From Haplosporangium gracile (Eukaryota; Mortierellomycota; Mortierellomycetes; Mortierellales; Mortierellaceae): a stretch of 52,112 bases of DNA. The position numbers were made by a program, and so were the translations under genes. Each line of letters starts with the position of its first letter. The first letter of the stretch is position 1. Shown one piece after another: positions 21,006-35,100 of the stretch. The stretch is taken from assembly GCA_015499985.1 (NCBI GenBank), contig JAAAUF010000194.1, forward strand, positions 1 to 52,112, in the 5' to 3' direction. The notes below the pieces were generated by a model, which was not told the DNA's origin, made no database searches, and worked only from the letters and a program-made list of their open reading frames with translations.

Positions 21006-22774
21006 ATGTCGGCAGAAGCACCACCACCGCCAAAAGAGAACAATGGACCTCCAAGTGGAGCGCCCTTCAAGATGTCATTCGGTGGAGCCCTCAAGGGGAA
21101 AGGAAAAGGAATTGCTCGTCCAACAGTCCCTCTTGTCCGACCGACCGGTGCATTCGGTGCAGCATCGACTGAGGCTCCCAGTGAAGGTCATGTCGATGAA
21201 CTTATTAAAGGAGTGGAAGGAAACAGGATAGCAAGGTATGCTTCGAAACTATTTTATCAATGTATTGACATTTTTTTTTTCGCCGCATTCATTGATGCCT
21301 TGTCCTCGTTATCACCTTGGTTCGATCTGTTAACCAACTATTATTGTTCTTACGAATTTGACTAAAATAGCCTTGCGCCACAGGAGGAGGCAAAGCCATT
21401 AGTGATCCCAAAGGAAGAGAACTCAAACTGGCGACAGGAAGCATTGGCGAAAAGGAAACGGGCATATCTCCCCGAAGGCAGCAGTGCCACTCAATCTCAT
21501 GCTGTTACTATGGAAACGGAGGAGGCGGACGAGACTCGGATTGGGTTGCAGATCAGTAAACGCGTCAAGGTGGAGACTACCACGACGGGTATAGAGTCCT
21601 CAGCAATGGAGGTTGATAGGGATACTATTACAGAAAAGTCGACGACAACAATCACTACTGTGATGACGGACGAGATTGTTGGGGATACAAAGGAGGAGAC
21701 ACTTGAGGAGATGGCAGCAAGGAAAGTTCTTGAAGGTAACTTGTCAATCAATATTTGACGTAATGAAATGAAAATATGTCTGAGGCCTGACAACTAACGC
21801 GTTTCTTGTCAACTATTTAAAAATAGCTGTAACGGGCGGACCGGCGGAAGGATCAAGGCGACTCGTTCTCCTAGGAGAGGACAATGTTCATCAGGATGAG
21901 GTCGAGTCCTTCCAAAAGAATCTGGAGCAGCTTCCTGACGAAGCATCGCTTGAGGATTATGAAAAGGTCCCTGTGGAGGAGTTTGGTGCTGCACTTTTGC
22001 GTGGTATGGGGTGGAAAGGCGATGACAACGGATCCGAAGCGTAAGTATTCTTGTTTTGCCTTTTCAATTGACTGTTAGATCCTGTACTTGCTCTGGCTGA
22101 TTAACCTGCTTGTTATCTTGGTACATGTTAGTGTCGAATATAATCGTCGTCCTGCACTGTTGGGTCTAGGTGCAAAGCCAAGGGAGCCGGAGCCAAGCAA
22201 GAAAAAGTACATCAAGCCAGGAGAGTCTCGTGTGCCACAGAGCATTCCAGTCTCTTCAAAGAGTTCAACCGCCAGATCAAGTGGTTCATCGAGTCAACGT
22301 GATAGCAGGGATAGTAGAGATAACAGGGAGTCGAGAGACTCTAGGGATACTAGGGACAGAGATGGCAGCGAGAGTCGCAGCACGAGGGATGATCGAGACC
22401 GCCGTGACAGGAGAGATCGAGATGGCCGTGAGAGTCGTGAAGTCCGTAATGATCTAGACAGCCGCAGTGGAAGCGGTAGAGACTACCGTGATAGAGAAGG
22501 CGATCGCGATCGGGATACTAGAGATACTAGGGATAGTCGAGATTCACGGAGAGAAGGTCGTGACAGGGACCACCGAAGGGATGACAGGAGGGATGATAGA
22601 AGGGGTGAAAGGAGGGATGATAAAAATGATGACAGGGCGGATGACAGGAAAGATGACAGGAGAGATGGCAGGAGGGATGACCGTGATAGAGATAGCTGGG
22701 ATGATCGCGGAGGACAGCGCCGGCGCTATCGGTCTCGAGACCGTGACGAGGATCGTGATAGGTCTCGTCGTTGA
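21006..22774 (+). CDS. SPP2: Spp2/GPKOW-type G-patch splicing factor with RD-rich tail
   Basis: Four exons: 21006-21235, 21371-21735, 21827-22040 and 22132-22774; 483 aa, phases closed. The N-terminus has the family opening (PFKMSFGGALKGKGK). An SNWRQEALAKRKR segment follows. The diagnostic Spp2 block is YEKVPVEEFGAALLRGMGWKG followed across intron 3 by EYNRRPALLGLGAKP, that is, the G-patch helix and glycine loop. Residues from about 320 onward are an Arg/Asp/Ser-rich repeat tail (RDSRD, RDDRRD units). Role by family: the G-patch activates the DEAH helicase Prp2 for spliceosome activation. Human GPKOW has KOW domains after the G-patch; I see none here, only the charged tail. Confidence 0.88.
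22290..22774 (+). repeat. RD/RS-coding degenerate repeat in the SPP2 last exon
   Basis: Purine-rich degenerate triplet-pair repeats (GATAGG/GACAGG-type) encode alternating Arg-Asp with some Ser and Gly. The second and third frames are also open because of the repeat, but the spliced frame is the one contiguous with the G-patch. Confidence 0.75.
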
Positions 22775-23832
22775 ATTGGTGGCAAAAGTCAGTTTGATGG
22801 TGTGACGAGAGATAGGTGTATTTGTTAAAAGGTGCGACTGAATTTAATACTATGACGTCAACTGCGCACTCGTTTCGAGTGTCTCTTCCACCACCACCAA
22901 AGAGAGGACACCACCGCGTTTCGCTGTCTTTTTTAGTGGTGTTTCCATGTTGGGATCAACCCCTTCTTTCTTCTTCACATCCCCTTCCTTTTTTTATTAT
23001 CTCTTTTATTTGTTGTTTGTACACGACCCTCTCTCTCCCTCACTGTCCTTCCACTTCTCCCGTCTGTGCCCCGAGAGAGCTTGTGTATGTTTAATCTTCG
23101 GTATCGATGGGGTTGATGACCCATCGTCGCTTTGTATTTATTTTTTTGACTCCTCTTGTCCGACCGACGCATATCGCACCCTTTGGACACACTCATACAT
23201 ACACATAACACAGGAAATCAAACACAACAGCAGCAGGTGTTAGCAGGTCTATATAGGGACAGACAGCAGGAACAGGAGCAGGAGCAGGAGCAGCAGCAGG
23301 AGCAGCAGCAGGAGCTACGTCTTCATTATTGAGGCTGCTATCGGCATGACATATGACACATAGCAAAGCAAGCCATCCTCGACACTACTTGGGGGCGTTC
23401 AAGTCGAAAAAAATAGAGCACAAGAACGAACGAAGAAGAGAAAACGAGCGCTTCAAAGTTATCGCTGTATCTGTTCTACGCGTATCCTCTTTCTTCTTCT
23501 ACTTCTCTGCTTGCTCTACGTGAACGCTGGCCTTTGACAACTTCACTCTGTTTACTTGCAGTGTGTAGTACCCTCTATCGTTTTTGAACGAATCACGCTC
23601 ACACTTTTAACTCGATATCACTTTTCTTTTGTTGCTTGCGCCTCAATCTGATCTCTTTTTCTCTCTCTTGTCCTTCCTTACATGCTTTCAGACAGTTACT
23701 ATTCCTCGATTCACTCAGCGACCAAATCAACCAACCAGTCTACGAACCAACAACCTCATACCACCACCTTCACTCTCTTCTTCACTCTTCGAAACACGCC
23801 AGAGTGCGCATCATGTACTTTAGTCTCTCAGC
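22775..23832. other. Intergenic region with CAG/GAG microsatellite
   Basis: Between SPP2 and NOT1. A (CAGGAG)/(CAG) imperfect microsatellite lies at about 23264-23313. The rest is pyrimidine-rich toward the NOT1 start. No protein-like frame is seen. Confidence 0.6.
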
Positions 23833-26800
23833 ATGAGCACTGAAGAAAAACCATCCATCTCGAGTCAGCCCACACCACCTTCATCCAGGTTGAGTCTCCC
23901 TTCCAGGAAATCCAGTTTCCTGACCATCGTCAAGGCCCAGGTCGCCGTCCTCCTCTCGACTCTTTCCGAGAACACTTACACTCGAAGCGTCACTGAAATC
24001 CGCTCGGTAAGTCCATACACTCTGTGGAGAGTTGAAATTAATAGAGTAATGGAAAGAAGAGAGTTTGATGGAATGAAAGAAGAAGAGTTTGAATCACAAG
24101 AGAAAGTAGCTAGAGGCGATGACTAAAGAAGAAAATAAGAGATTCAGGCGTATGCGCGAAAGACGACAAAGAAAAGAAGGGCATAAAAGTGATGGGGCTT
24201 TTGGTGTTTGTTAAAAAGCAAATTCCTTGAGGGGAAGGTGTAGAAAAGGCCCTGAGGAGACGAGAGTAATGATGAAGAAAAAAGGACGATCTATCAAGCA
24301 CAAACCACACATAACAACCCCTGCTAACCATGGTTCGCTTTTTTTTGTATATCCTAACTTCGTCGTTACTCCTAACAGCTAATCGAGTACAACGGCAAAG
24401 GCGTTTATCTCCACTTTATTAGACTTATTCTTCGAGCCTGGCAGACAGGGCAGGGATCATCGAACAGCGATTACGTCAGCTCGCCCATCCACAAGCTTCT
24501 TATTGAACAGCTCCAGGTCCTCACAAAGACCCAGACCTCCGCCGCACTCTTCTCCGAAGCCATCAGTTCGACCGAAAAGAACGAGGCCCTCAAATCCTTT
24601 GACTTTGAACTCTTCATCCGCGACTCGACGCTCAAGCCCATCGAAAAGATTCGTCTTGCCCTTGCTCTCCTGCAATCACCCAAGTCAGATCTAGTCTCTC
24701 AAGGTAAAATGAAGAGGCGGTTTTAGCAACATGTGTGTTTTTCCGGAGACGTTTACTTGCATGTTATGAGTGGGGATGCACTAACAAAGCAACCCTGATT
24801 ATGTGTCATTACACCCTATTCGCGTGATATTTTAGCGGAACGCGTCATCCAAGCGTCTACGCCTTCACTCAAGGAACAACTCTCCTCCCCCGATCTTCTG
24901 CTTGAGTTTGTGCAATCCCTTGACGCCTCCGTCTACAAGTTTTGGAACGAGCCCAAGGACACTGTCACCCAACTCATCCATACCCTCTACAACAACAACA
25001 TCCCCACCAACATTTCCGCCACCATCAAGGAGATTCGGTACGTATCACCTTCCTATTTGCCTTCCTACCTTTTTTTTCTCACCAGATCATCGTTCGGTTG
25101 ATGTAGTGTGTCTTCAACAAAATAATAACATAATATTTCTGAACAATGCCGATAATAACACAATTTAGCGATATGAACGACAGCTCCGAATCAGCAGCTC
25201 TGGCCAAGGCTATGCGCGAGGCAGGTCCCTCGTGCTGCAAGAACGCCTCGACTGTAAATGAGGTGCTCAGTCAAGCAGGATACGATAACACCAGGACACC
25301 TGGCGAGCAGGACATTGCACGCATTCTGGGCATGATGGTCTCACGGCAGTCAAAGGCAAACTCTGATAACGCTTGGGACTTCAAGCCGTTTGCAACGGTA
25401 CTCAACAAGAACCCCATTGACTGGGTTAAGGTCATCCATGCTCTGGACTATCCTGGCTTCAAGGTCTCCGATGTCTCGGGACTGGAGTTTATCATCTACG
25501 CATTCAGAAATGCCGACAAGGTACACGACCCGGAGCTAAACTCGCTATAATATGTTTATGAATGTCTTTTTTTCACGACTCAAGAAAGGCAATTACTAAT
25601 GTTATCTTCCATTTTCCAACTTTATTAGAGCGGGCGCGTTTTCCCTCTGGAGGCCTTCTGGGGACAATGGAATAATGTGGAGGGACAGATCTCGGCGTTG
25701 AGGGAGCTAATTGCCACACCTGCCAAGCTTCTCGAGCAAGAACGGGCGTCATCCACCCGAATCTTCACTAGGGATCAGTTTGCTCAATCTAACCCAATTG
25801 TCCGCGCACACGCATCGGTCGAACTGGAGTCCAGCGTCTGGAACTGCATTCCTCTTGTCGAGACTGTGATGGCATTGGCTGACAACGAGGTTCACGAGGA
25901 CGTCAAGCCTATTCTCGACGCCGGTCTGAAGTCAAACACGGAGCTTTTGTTTTTGGGTCTTGTCCAGCTCAAGGCTCCATGGAGTTCTTTGCATCAGGAC
26001 GTCGTCTCCAAGCTTTTGCATGTGTACTTGACAGGAACAGGTGCTGTCCCTCAGTTTGTTCAGACCGGTCTTTGGCAGATGAACCAGAGCTTGTTCGTCT
26101 CTGGCCTTCTCGATCTCTACGACCACGACCGCTCCTCCCTTGTTAAAATTCTCCGCATCTGCGAGGACCTTTCGGTAATCTCTCATGACTTGCTTCGTTG
26201 TCTTGCATATGTTTGCATGGCGCAACCAATGTCATTCGTATCACAATGCCTAACCTTTGAAAATTGACTCGTCTACTTCCAATAGATTTTGAGCAAGGTC
26301 CTCGAGGTCAAGTCGTACGTGTTTGCGATCGACCTGGCAGTGTTGGCGTCGAGCCGCAACCTCCTTGTATTGGATAAGTGGCTGCAGAACCGGATTGCTG
26401 CAGGACAGGATATCTTTGTCAGAGCATGCTTAGATTACCTCAGCGAGAGGGCCGTTGGCAATGCTCACCAAGGAAAGCCTCTCCCCGCCGAAACTGTCGC
26501 CGTCTTCTTGCAAGTCCTCCTTGGAAGGTACCTATCAGTTATTTCAACGCTTGTTGTTTGTAATGTAGGTTGCACGATCATTACTTGAAGCAGTCAACTA
26601 ACAATGATGTTAAAATCTCCTTATATCTAATAGCTCGATTTCACCTGAGAACACGGGTGTGTTGAAGAGCGTTCATAACACATACCTTCAGCTCCACCCT
26701 CAACTCGCCAACGTCACACCAGCTGTCGAGGGAGGAGCCGCAGGAACAGAGACATCGTTCTCTGCGGAAGTCGAAGAGACGACCAACGATTACTACAAGC

Positions 26801-29800
26801 GCATTTACCGTGGCGATATTTCGATTCCAGAGATTGTTGACCTTTTGCAACAGTTCAAAAACTCGTCCAACCCCCGGGAGCAGGATATCTATGCCTGCAT
26901 GATCCATAACTTGTTTGACGAGTACCGCTTCTTCTCCACCTACCGTGAGAAGGAGCTTTCGATCACGAGTGATCTGTTTGGAGCACTGATTCAGCACCAA
27001 CTGGTCTCTTATATTCCCCTTGGCATTGCCCTCCGCTACGTTCTCGATGCAATCCGCAGCCCTCCAGGATCCAAGATGTTCAACTTTGGTGCTCAGGCAT
27101 TGAGTCGATTTCAGTCGCGACTCCAAGAATGGCCAACCTACTGCTCGCATCTTTTGCAGATCCCACACTTGGCGCAGGTCCACCCAGAGATCGTGCGTTA
27201 TATCCATCAGATGATCCCCTCGGCATCAGCTGCTGCTCAGGATGGCTCCAACCCCTCGGCTGACCTGACATCGACTGCCCCACCCCAGCAATCCGCTCCC
27301 CAGGAAGCTCAGCGTCAGATCACTCAACAGCCAGCATCCACCTCGGCGGCGTCACCCCAGCCGGCAGCGCCTCCAGTTTTCACTTCCCTGAACGTGGATA
27401 CGTTGATTGTTGGACGAGATGACATTGAGTACGAGATCCCCAACGAGCAGACGCAAGACAAGATTCTCTTTATTGTCAACAACGTCTCCCAGACCAACAT
27501 CGATACTAAGCTGGCCGAGATGAAGGAGCTCCTCCGCGAGAGTGCGTACCGCTGGTTCAGTAACTACATCGTGGTCAAGCGTGCCAGTATCGAGCCCAAC
27601 TACCACGTTCTGTACCTTCAGTTCTTGGACGGGCTCCAGAGTCCCCTCTTGTACCGCCACATCCTTCACGAGACATACGCCAACATTAAGATCCTGATCA
27701 ACTCTGAAAAGACTGTCCAGTCGTCTTCTGACCGCACTCTATTGAAGAACCTTGGATCATGGCTCGGAGGCATGACCCTTGCCCGCAACCGCCCCATCAA
27801 GCACAAGAACCTCGCCTTCAAGGAACTGTTGATCGAGGGCTATGACAGCAACAGGCTGATTGTCGCCATTCCATTCGTGTGCAAAGTCTTGGAGCAGTGC
27901 AACAAGAGCAAGGTGTTCAAGCCCCCAAACCCATGGTTAGTTGCTATTATGCGTCTTCTTGTCGAGCTCTACCAGTTTGCTGACCTGAAGCTCCATCTCA
28001 AGTTTGAGATTGAGGTTCTTTGTAACAGCTTGGCCTTGGATCTCAAGGAGATTGAGCCGACCAGCATTCTCAAGGACCGACCTCCACAGGAGCTTGTTGC
28101 TCACCCTGCGACATTGACGCAAGACTTTGAGCGCCTTTCGATGGGCGGCTATGCCCCTTCGGCCCGCATGCCTGTCCAGGTTACCACCCCCACGGCTGCT
28201 GCTACTGCCCAGCAGGATGCTACGATGGAGATGGTTCCCAATCTCAACGCCTTTGTCACCTTCAACCCTCCCGCCTTCTTCAACGAGAGGCCTGCTCTCA
28301 AGCGCCTCGTCCACATTGCTATTGAGCGTGCAGTACGCGAGATTGTCACACCTGTCGTCGACCGCTCGGTAACTATTGCTGGAATTTCGACTCGCGAGAT
28401 GATCATCAAGGATTTCGCCATGGAGCCCAATGAGGAAAAGATGCGCAAGGCCGCTCATTTGATGGTACAGAACTTGGCTGGAAGCCTCGCTCTTGTCACA
28501 TGCAAGGAGCCCCTCCGCGTCAGCATGGCCAACATCATCCGCACACTCTTCCTCCAAAACGGCTTCACCGACCAGAACATGCCCGAGCAGTCAATCCTGA
28601 TGACCGTCAACGACAATTTGGACCTTGCCTGCTCAGTGATCGAAAAGGCCGCCATGGAGAAGGCCATCCCCGAAATTGAGGAGAGCCTCGCCAACGCCTT
28701 CAACACCCGCAAGAAGCACCGCGAGCGCACTGGGCAGCCGTACTACGATATGGCGACATACCAATCGTCTCGTTACCCTGCCAGCCTTCCCGAGCCCTTG
28801 CGTCTCAAGCCCACTGGTCTCTCCCCCCAGCAGTTGCGCGTCTACGAGGACTTTGCACGCATGCCTCGCCAGGCTATCATGCCCTCTACCTTTGAGGCTG
28901 ATCGCAACGTGCGCACTCCCCTCAACGTCAAGGCCGATGCCGGCCAAGGATATCCCTTCAACACCAACGAGCACGGCTACGGCAGTGCGCCTATCCCTCT
29001 GTCGGCCCACCAGGCCTTGGAGAAGTTTGTGCAAATTGTCAGCGAGTTGGACAAGTTGATCAGCCTCTCGCCCTCGATGCCCTTGGCGGCATTGCCCCCC
29101 AACCACGAGGTCAAGATGTTAGCTCGCCTCGTTCCTTTGATTCCCGCTCAGTCCTTCAACCCAGACGAGATGGCCCTTACTTTCTCACAAAAGATTGTCC
29201 AGCTCTTGTACAAGACGGAGCAGGTCCTCTCGCGCGATGTCTATGCTGTCTTGTTGGAACAGCTCTGTGCCCTTTCTAGCAAGGTTGCCAAGGAGGTCAC
29301 CGAGTGGCTCATCTATGCCGATGATGAGCGCAAGTTTAACGTCCCTGTCACCGTCACCTTGATCAGGGCTGGATTGGTGTCGCTGGTCGACCAGGACATC
29401 CAGTTGGCGCGTTTGATCGAGATTGGACGACCCGGTGTCATCGAGTACACGATCAAGTTGATCCGTGAGTGTGTCTTGAGCGAGCAGCCCTGCGCCAGCC
29501 GCAACGAGTTTATTAACTCGCTCAACGTCCTCAATCGTCTGACTCAGCGTGGCGGTAAGGCAGTCGAGCCCATTGTCCTCTTGATCGAGGACATTCGTCG
29601 TCGTGGCCAGGCCCCTCGCGAGGCAGCCAAGGATGTCGACAACTCTGTCTTGCGGGAGCAGCTCGCCTTTATCTTTGCCGAGTGGATCCGTGTCTACCAG
29701 CTTCCTACCTCGAACGACAAGGACTATGGTGCCTTCATCAACTCGATCCAGCAGCAAGGGGTTTTGAAGGGCGAGGAGATCTCGTCGTTGTTCTTCCGTG

Positions 29801-31497
29801 TCTGTACCGAGATGAGTGTCGAGAGCTATATCAAGTACAAGGTCACCAACACAGCAGCAGCCTACCAGGGCGTCGATGCCTTTGTGAAGCTGATTGTGAC
29901 CCTTGTCAAGCACTACTCGGACCCCCAGGGTGTCAACCACAGCGGCGCCAAGGTCACCTATTTGACCACCCTCTTGTCGATTATTGTCCTCGTTCTCGCG
30001 CAGGCTCACGAGCAGCGTCGTGGCCAGTTCAACCAAAAGCCATTCCTCCGTCTCTTCTCTGGTCTCTTGACCGAGATGATGACCTCTTACGAATCCAGCC
30101 CTGCCATGTACTTCCAGATCCTCACCGCCTTCAGGTACTTTGCTTGTTTTTTTTTTCTTTTTTCCTTTGGAGCAATTCTTTTTTTCATGATAACTGTGAT
30201 TGTAAATATTCACTCGCTATTTTCGGTTTTCTTTACCGACCTATTAGTAACACGTTCCATACACTGCAACCATTGGTGTTCCCTGGATTCACATATGGAT
30301 GGTTGTCGTTGATTTCGCACAGGGCATTCATGCCCAAGCTCCTGTTGGCAGAGAGCGGCAAAGGATGGGCATCGTTCCAGAAGCTTCTTGTATGCCTCCT
30401 TCGATTTTTGATCCCGTTCTTAGTCGGAGGCGAGATGCGCGATACCACCCGAGAGCTCTACAAGGGTACTTTGCGCGTGCTGTTGGTGTTGCTGCATGAC
30501 TTCCCCGAGTTCCTTTGCGACTACCACTTCAGCTTCTGTGATGTTATCCCTCACTCCTGCATTCAGCTCCGCAACTTGATCTTGAGCGCCTTTCCCAGAA
30601 ACATGCGTTTGCCCGATCCTTTCACCCCCAACTTGAAGGTCGACCTGTTGACAGAGATTCACCAACCCCCCAGGGTCCTCTCGGATTATACCTCCAGCTT
30701 GACTGTCACGCTAAAGAGAGATGTCGACACCTACCTGAGAACCCGTGAGCAGGCACCCTTCCTGGAGAACTTGCGCGAGATTCTGGCCATGGACCCATCC
30801 AACCAGGACCTGTACTCTGGTGGATCCAAGTACAATGTGCCCATGATCAACTCTTTGGTCCTTTACGTGGGAGTAAACGGCATTGCGCAGCTTCACGCCA
30901 CCTCGAGAACCAACAGCGATGGAGCTCCTGTCAGCGGCGCGATCGAGAACGGAACTGAGAACGGAACTGGCCAGGAGGACTCGAACGCCGTGTCGTCGCC
31001 CCAGGGCACCTCGTCGTCGCCAATTGCCCAGACCGCACCCATGGATATCTTCCAGAGATTACTTATGGAGCTGGACTCCGAGGGTCGCTACCTCTTCTTG
31101 AGTGCGATTGCCAACCAGTTGAGATACCCCAACTCGCACACGCACTACTTCAGCCGTGTCCTCCTCTACCTCTTCTTCGAGGCCACCCAGGAGACTATCA
31201 AGGAGCAAATCACTCGGTACATCATCATCTCTTAATGCATTTCTATCTATATTCTCGTATTTTCTCATAGTGACCAAGTAACTAACGAATTGTTTATCAA
31301 CTTTATTTTCTTGTGATAGTGTGCTGCTGGAGCGTCTGATTGTGAACAGGCCTCATCCTTGGGGACTTTTGATTACTTTTATTGAGTTGATCAAGAACCC
31401 TCGCTATGCGTTCTGGGACCATGCCTTCACTCGCATCGATCCCGACATCGAGAAGTTGTTTGATTCTGTCTCTCGTTCTGTCAAGCGGTCCGCTTAA
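23833..31497 (+). CDS. NOT1: CCR4-NOT complex scaffold subunit NOT1
   Basis: Nine exons: 23833-24006, 24379-24703, 24836-25037, 25169-25520, 25629-26174, 26286-26527, 26634-30134, 30248-31216 and 31320-31497; 2162 aa, phases closed. Length fits the family (about 2100-2400 aa). Approximate domains: N-terminal HEAT region (residues 30-600); the TTP-binding-type MIF4G-like region (about 640-800, containing [20 protein letters not shown]); a Ser/Pro/Gln linker; the CAF1-binding MIF4G domain (about 874-1070, [19 protein letters not shown] onward); the CAF40-binding DUF3819 region (about 1160-1340, [15 protein letters not shown]); and the C-terminal NOT1 domain (about 1780-2150, [50 protein letters not shown]). 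It scaffolds the cytoplasmic deadenylase Ccr4-Caf1 and the NOT2/3/5 module for mRNA decay and translational repression. No disruption was found. Confidence 0.96.
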
Positions 31498-32145
31498 AGG
31501 TCTCTTTTTATCTTTTCTTTTCTACAAACACCTAATGTTTTTTTCCTTGATTTTTCTTCTGTGCTTCACCATTTGACCACTTTTCATCACTACACGCTGC
31601 CCGCACATGCGCAGGCACACACATGCAGCTCTCACGTACATACAAAACTCGTTTTTTTCTTACTCTTTTTTTTTTTCTTGCGGATGGAGGAAAAAAAACA
31701 AAAAAGTTGCGAACTTGTACCATACACGGAAAAAAAAGAAAATCTTGTTGGGAGTCGGGGCGATTTGAAGGGTAGTTTGGGTGGTTTCTTTTTTTTTTCT
31801 TATTGTTTGTTTGTTCTTGTATGCTTCACCGGGTCTTTTGTCTTTCAGTTTGTTAATAAACCTTCAAAAATTATAAAATCCAACCTTTGTGTGCAGAATG
31901 CTATGCATTGCCAGGGTAAGGTTAGTATGAGGTTTTATTTCTGTTTTTGTTTCTGCTTGCTTAAGGAGACGAAATAGTTTAGAACTTACAGTTGGCTTCG
32001 TTTTCGTCTGTGCGTTGTAGTTGATATTATACATGGTTGTGGGTTTGTGTTTAATGTGCTTTTTTTAGTTGTGAAAAGTTATCTGAAAAAAAAAATGTAC
32101 GAGGAAAGAACGAAGAAACGAGTTAACAAACTACAAGGACTGTGT
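31498..32145. terminator. Convergent 3' region of NOT1 and the acidic S/T-rich gene
   Basis: T-rich sequence with an AATAAA at 31855-31860, about 360 bp after the NOT1 stop, is a candidate polyadenylation signal. No gene is seen in this spacer. Confidence 0.45.
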
Positions 32146-35100
32146 TCACTTGGCACCGGTGCGGTAGAGGACGTCGCTGAGGGTGGACTGGGCAGTTAAG
32201 AAGGCGCGCTGGGCGGTGGTTGTGGAATGAGCCACGAGCGAATGGAACTGAACTTGGACTTGGGATCTCGCCCAGCCCGCCATTGTTGTGGCGGAAGCCG
32301 CAGAAGTCGTGGGGGCTCGAGGGACGGTGGTGGTGGTGGTGGCACCGGTGGTAATGGTGGCGACTGTTGTCTTTGTGGTGGTTGTAGTTGTTGTTGTTGG
32401 GGAAAGGGTGGATATGGTACAGGTCGAAATAGGCGAGAGTGGGGAGGTGTATGCTGGAGAGGTTGGAGAAGTGATTGTAGATGCGCTTGGGGCCCTGGCA
32501 GCAGCAGTGGTGGCGGCCAGGGTGTCGAGACGATGATAGATCTTCTTTGTGCGGACCAATTTCGGGACGGCAAAGAAGGCTTCTTCTTCCTTGATGTTAT
32601 CGAGGAAGAGTTTGTCCTCCTTGAGGAGGTTGTCGGGTTCTGTCTCGGAGGGGGGATCAACAAAAGTGCGGCGATGTCCATGGCAGTGGGAGGCACGGGA
32701 AGGGTGGGATTGAATCCGATTGGGTTCGAGAGTTTGATGCTGGTGCTGAGACAGGTACTGGGACAACGGTGCCGTGGTGGTGATGGTAGCGGTGGTGGTG
32801 GTAGTGGTGGTGGAAGGCGCTGGGTATATTGGCGTCAATGCCGTAGTAGAGAAGTGCGGTCGACCACCACTACTACCATTATTATGACCAGAGCTGCCAT
32901 TGCCAGAAGAGGAAGAAGAGGAGGTACACCCTTCACCGTCGGAATTCGCGGCAGAGAGACAGTTGGGTGTCGAGCAGGTCGAGGATGTGAGGGACCTCTG
33001 GTTTCGTTGCTGGTGGAGGAGGAGGAGCTGTTTTTGCTGCTTGTCGGCCAGGAGGAGGTCTGAGAGAAGAGATTGGCGCCGCTCCATGCCTGCGTTCTGA
33101 GGTGGCGATGGCAGATGGCTGCGACTTCCTGGTCCAGGAGCGGGGATGGTTGGTTTCTGCTGAGGCGTGGGCTGGGAGGAGGCGATGACGGTAATGGAAG
33201 GCTTCCTCTTTCCGAAAAACAATGGTCCATCCTCGTCGTCCTCCTCGTCCTCAAAATCGTCCTCCTCTTCTTCGTGGTCGTACTCATCATATTCGTCGTA
33301 CTCCTCGAAGACGGGCAGGCGGGAGCGGGTTGTGGTATGGACAAGAGGAGCCTTCGTCAATGAACACCCGCTCAAGCATGCGACAGAAGAAACCTCCTTT
33401 TGCTGCTCCTGCTCCTGCTCCTGTTCCTGGTTCTGATTATGATTCTGTTGGTGAGCGTAATGACCGTGCTGTTCGTAGTCGCTCACGTCGTCATCGTCAT
33501 CGTCATCATCGCTGTCCTCACAGACAAAGAACTTTGCCCGCTTGACGACGACAGGTGCCTGCTGCTGCTGCTGTGATACAGGCGTTGATGGTACTACATC
33601 AGAGACAGTAGCATCAGCAGTTGATGAGGGAATAGAACCTTCAGGGGCAGCAGTCGCAGTCAAGGATGTGCGGGACCGGGACCGTGCGGCGAGGAGTCGT
33701 CGGGTACTGCAGCCACTGCCCGACGACACCGAACAAGAATAAATAGTCGGCGACGGTGTCTTGGAATTATGTGCAAGGGGGGCTTTGCTGCAATTGGCGA
33801 AAGATAACGACGTATCTGTCTTGGATGTTGAAATCGGTATCACCTTATCGTTGCTGTGCATGATATAGGTTTCCGTATCAGAAGCGGATGCGGAGGATGG
33901 GGGCGTCGTGCCCATGATATCCTTTGCCACCGTCGTCGTCGTCGTCATCCTCGTCGATGCTGCTGCTGCGTGAGAAGGAGACAAAGTAGTGGCAGTGATA
34001 GAGTCGAGGAAGAGACGCATGCTCTGCGTTGAGGAGTCAGAGGCGTCGTCCGATAAACAGCCTGCCTTGATATGATTCTGGCTGTTGCTGTGGAGCTGGT
34101 GCTGGTGCTGGTGGAGGTCCTGAAGACGAGGCATGCTGAGTGAATGCCAGTAATCTGTCATGGTTTCAAGAGGAGTCTTCTTCTGTGCTTGTTGTTGGGA
34201 GGGAGTAGTGGTGAAGGGAGAGGAGGTAGAGGGAGTGGTGGTCTCGGCGATAGTTTGCTTGACACGGGAATAGGCTAATGGTGTGTTATTGTGATAATGG
34301 ATATGGGCAAGGGCGGTTGTTGATTGTGGTTGTCGTTTTTGTTGATAGCGATAGTCGTAGTGGCGGTGGTAGTGTTGGTTTGGGTGGATGATGAGGGCAT
34401 TGTTTTGGTTCGTAGTTCGCAGAGAATTGAAGGAAGGTGGGAGGAGGAAGGAAGAAGGGAAAGGGATGAAGATAAAGATGAAAGGAAGGAAGAGAAAAAC
34501 AAGATAAAGAAAAGACGATTAATATAAATGGTTTAAAGCATGAAAATACCATGCAGACTTGGCTCCTCATTATCTCTCCTCCTCCACTTGCAACTTTTGC
34601 CCTTCTGGTCGTTTCCGATTGCGTTATTCGCAGCATTGCAAAATTTATTCGGGGGAAGGGGAAGAGAGCGAGAGAGAGAGCGAGAGAGGGGGGGAGGGAC
34701 GGAAAGCGACAGACAGAAAACAAAGAGCAAGAGGGGAGAGCAAGAACAAGAGCGCAAACACTGCCGATGCAGCCAATCAATTCATACCCCATCCCTACTT
34801 ATGAGGAAGGAGAAGAAGCAAGGGCGAGAGAGGAGGGGGTCTGGGCTTTTGGGAGTTATTTCTGATTTGTTTTTCTTACCTTTCCAAAGAACGCTACTCG
34901 GGTCTGGGATATCATGAAAGGAGAAAGGTGCCGACAAAGGATGAGATTGAAGATAGGAAGAGAGTGAGGGAAAGAAAAAAATAAATAAGCGCGCAAGAAA
35001 GCGGAGGGCGGAGGTAGAATTTAAGAAGGTGAGAAAGAAGAAAAAAAGCGACGATAAAAACAAAAAAAAAGAAATGAGGAAAGACGAGAAAAGGGAGGTG

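Noticed and set aside
28633..29106. 157-codon minus frame and other antisense frames inside NOT1
   Set aside because: No motifs; fully overlapped by conserved NOT1 coding sequence.
29185..30213. 342-codon minus-strand frame
   Set aside because: It lies wholly antisense to the large NOT1 exon and extends into the next intron; NOT1 motifs on the plus strand are unambiguous, so this is a codon-bias shadow.
32227..33063. 278-codon Gly-rich plus-strand frame
   Set aside because: Antisense shadow of the Ser/Thr-rich minus-strand gene: Thr/Ser/Pro codons read in reverse give Gly/Val/Arg.
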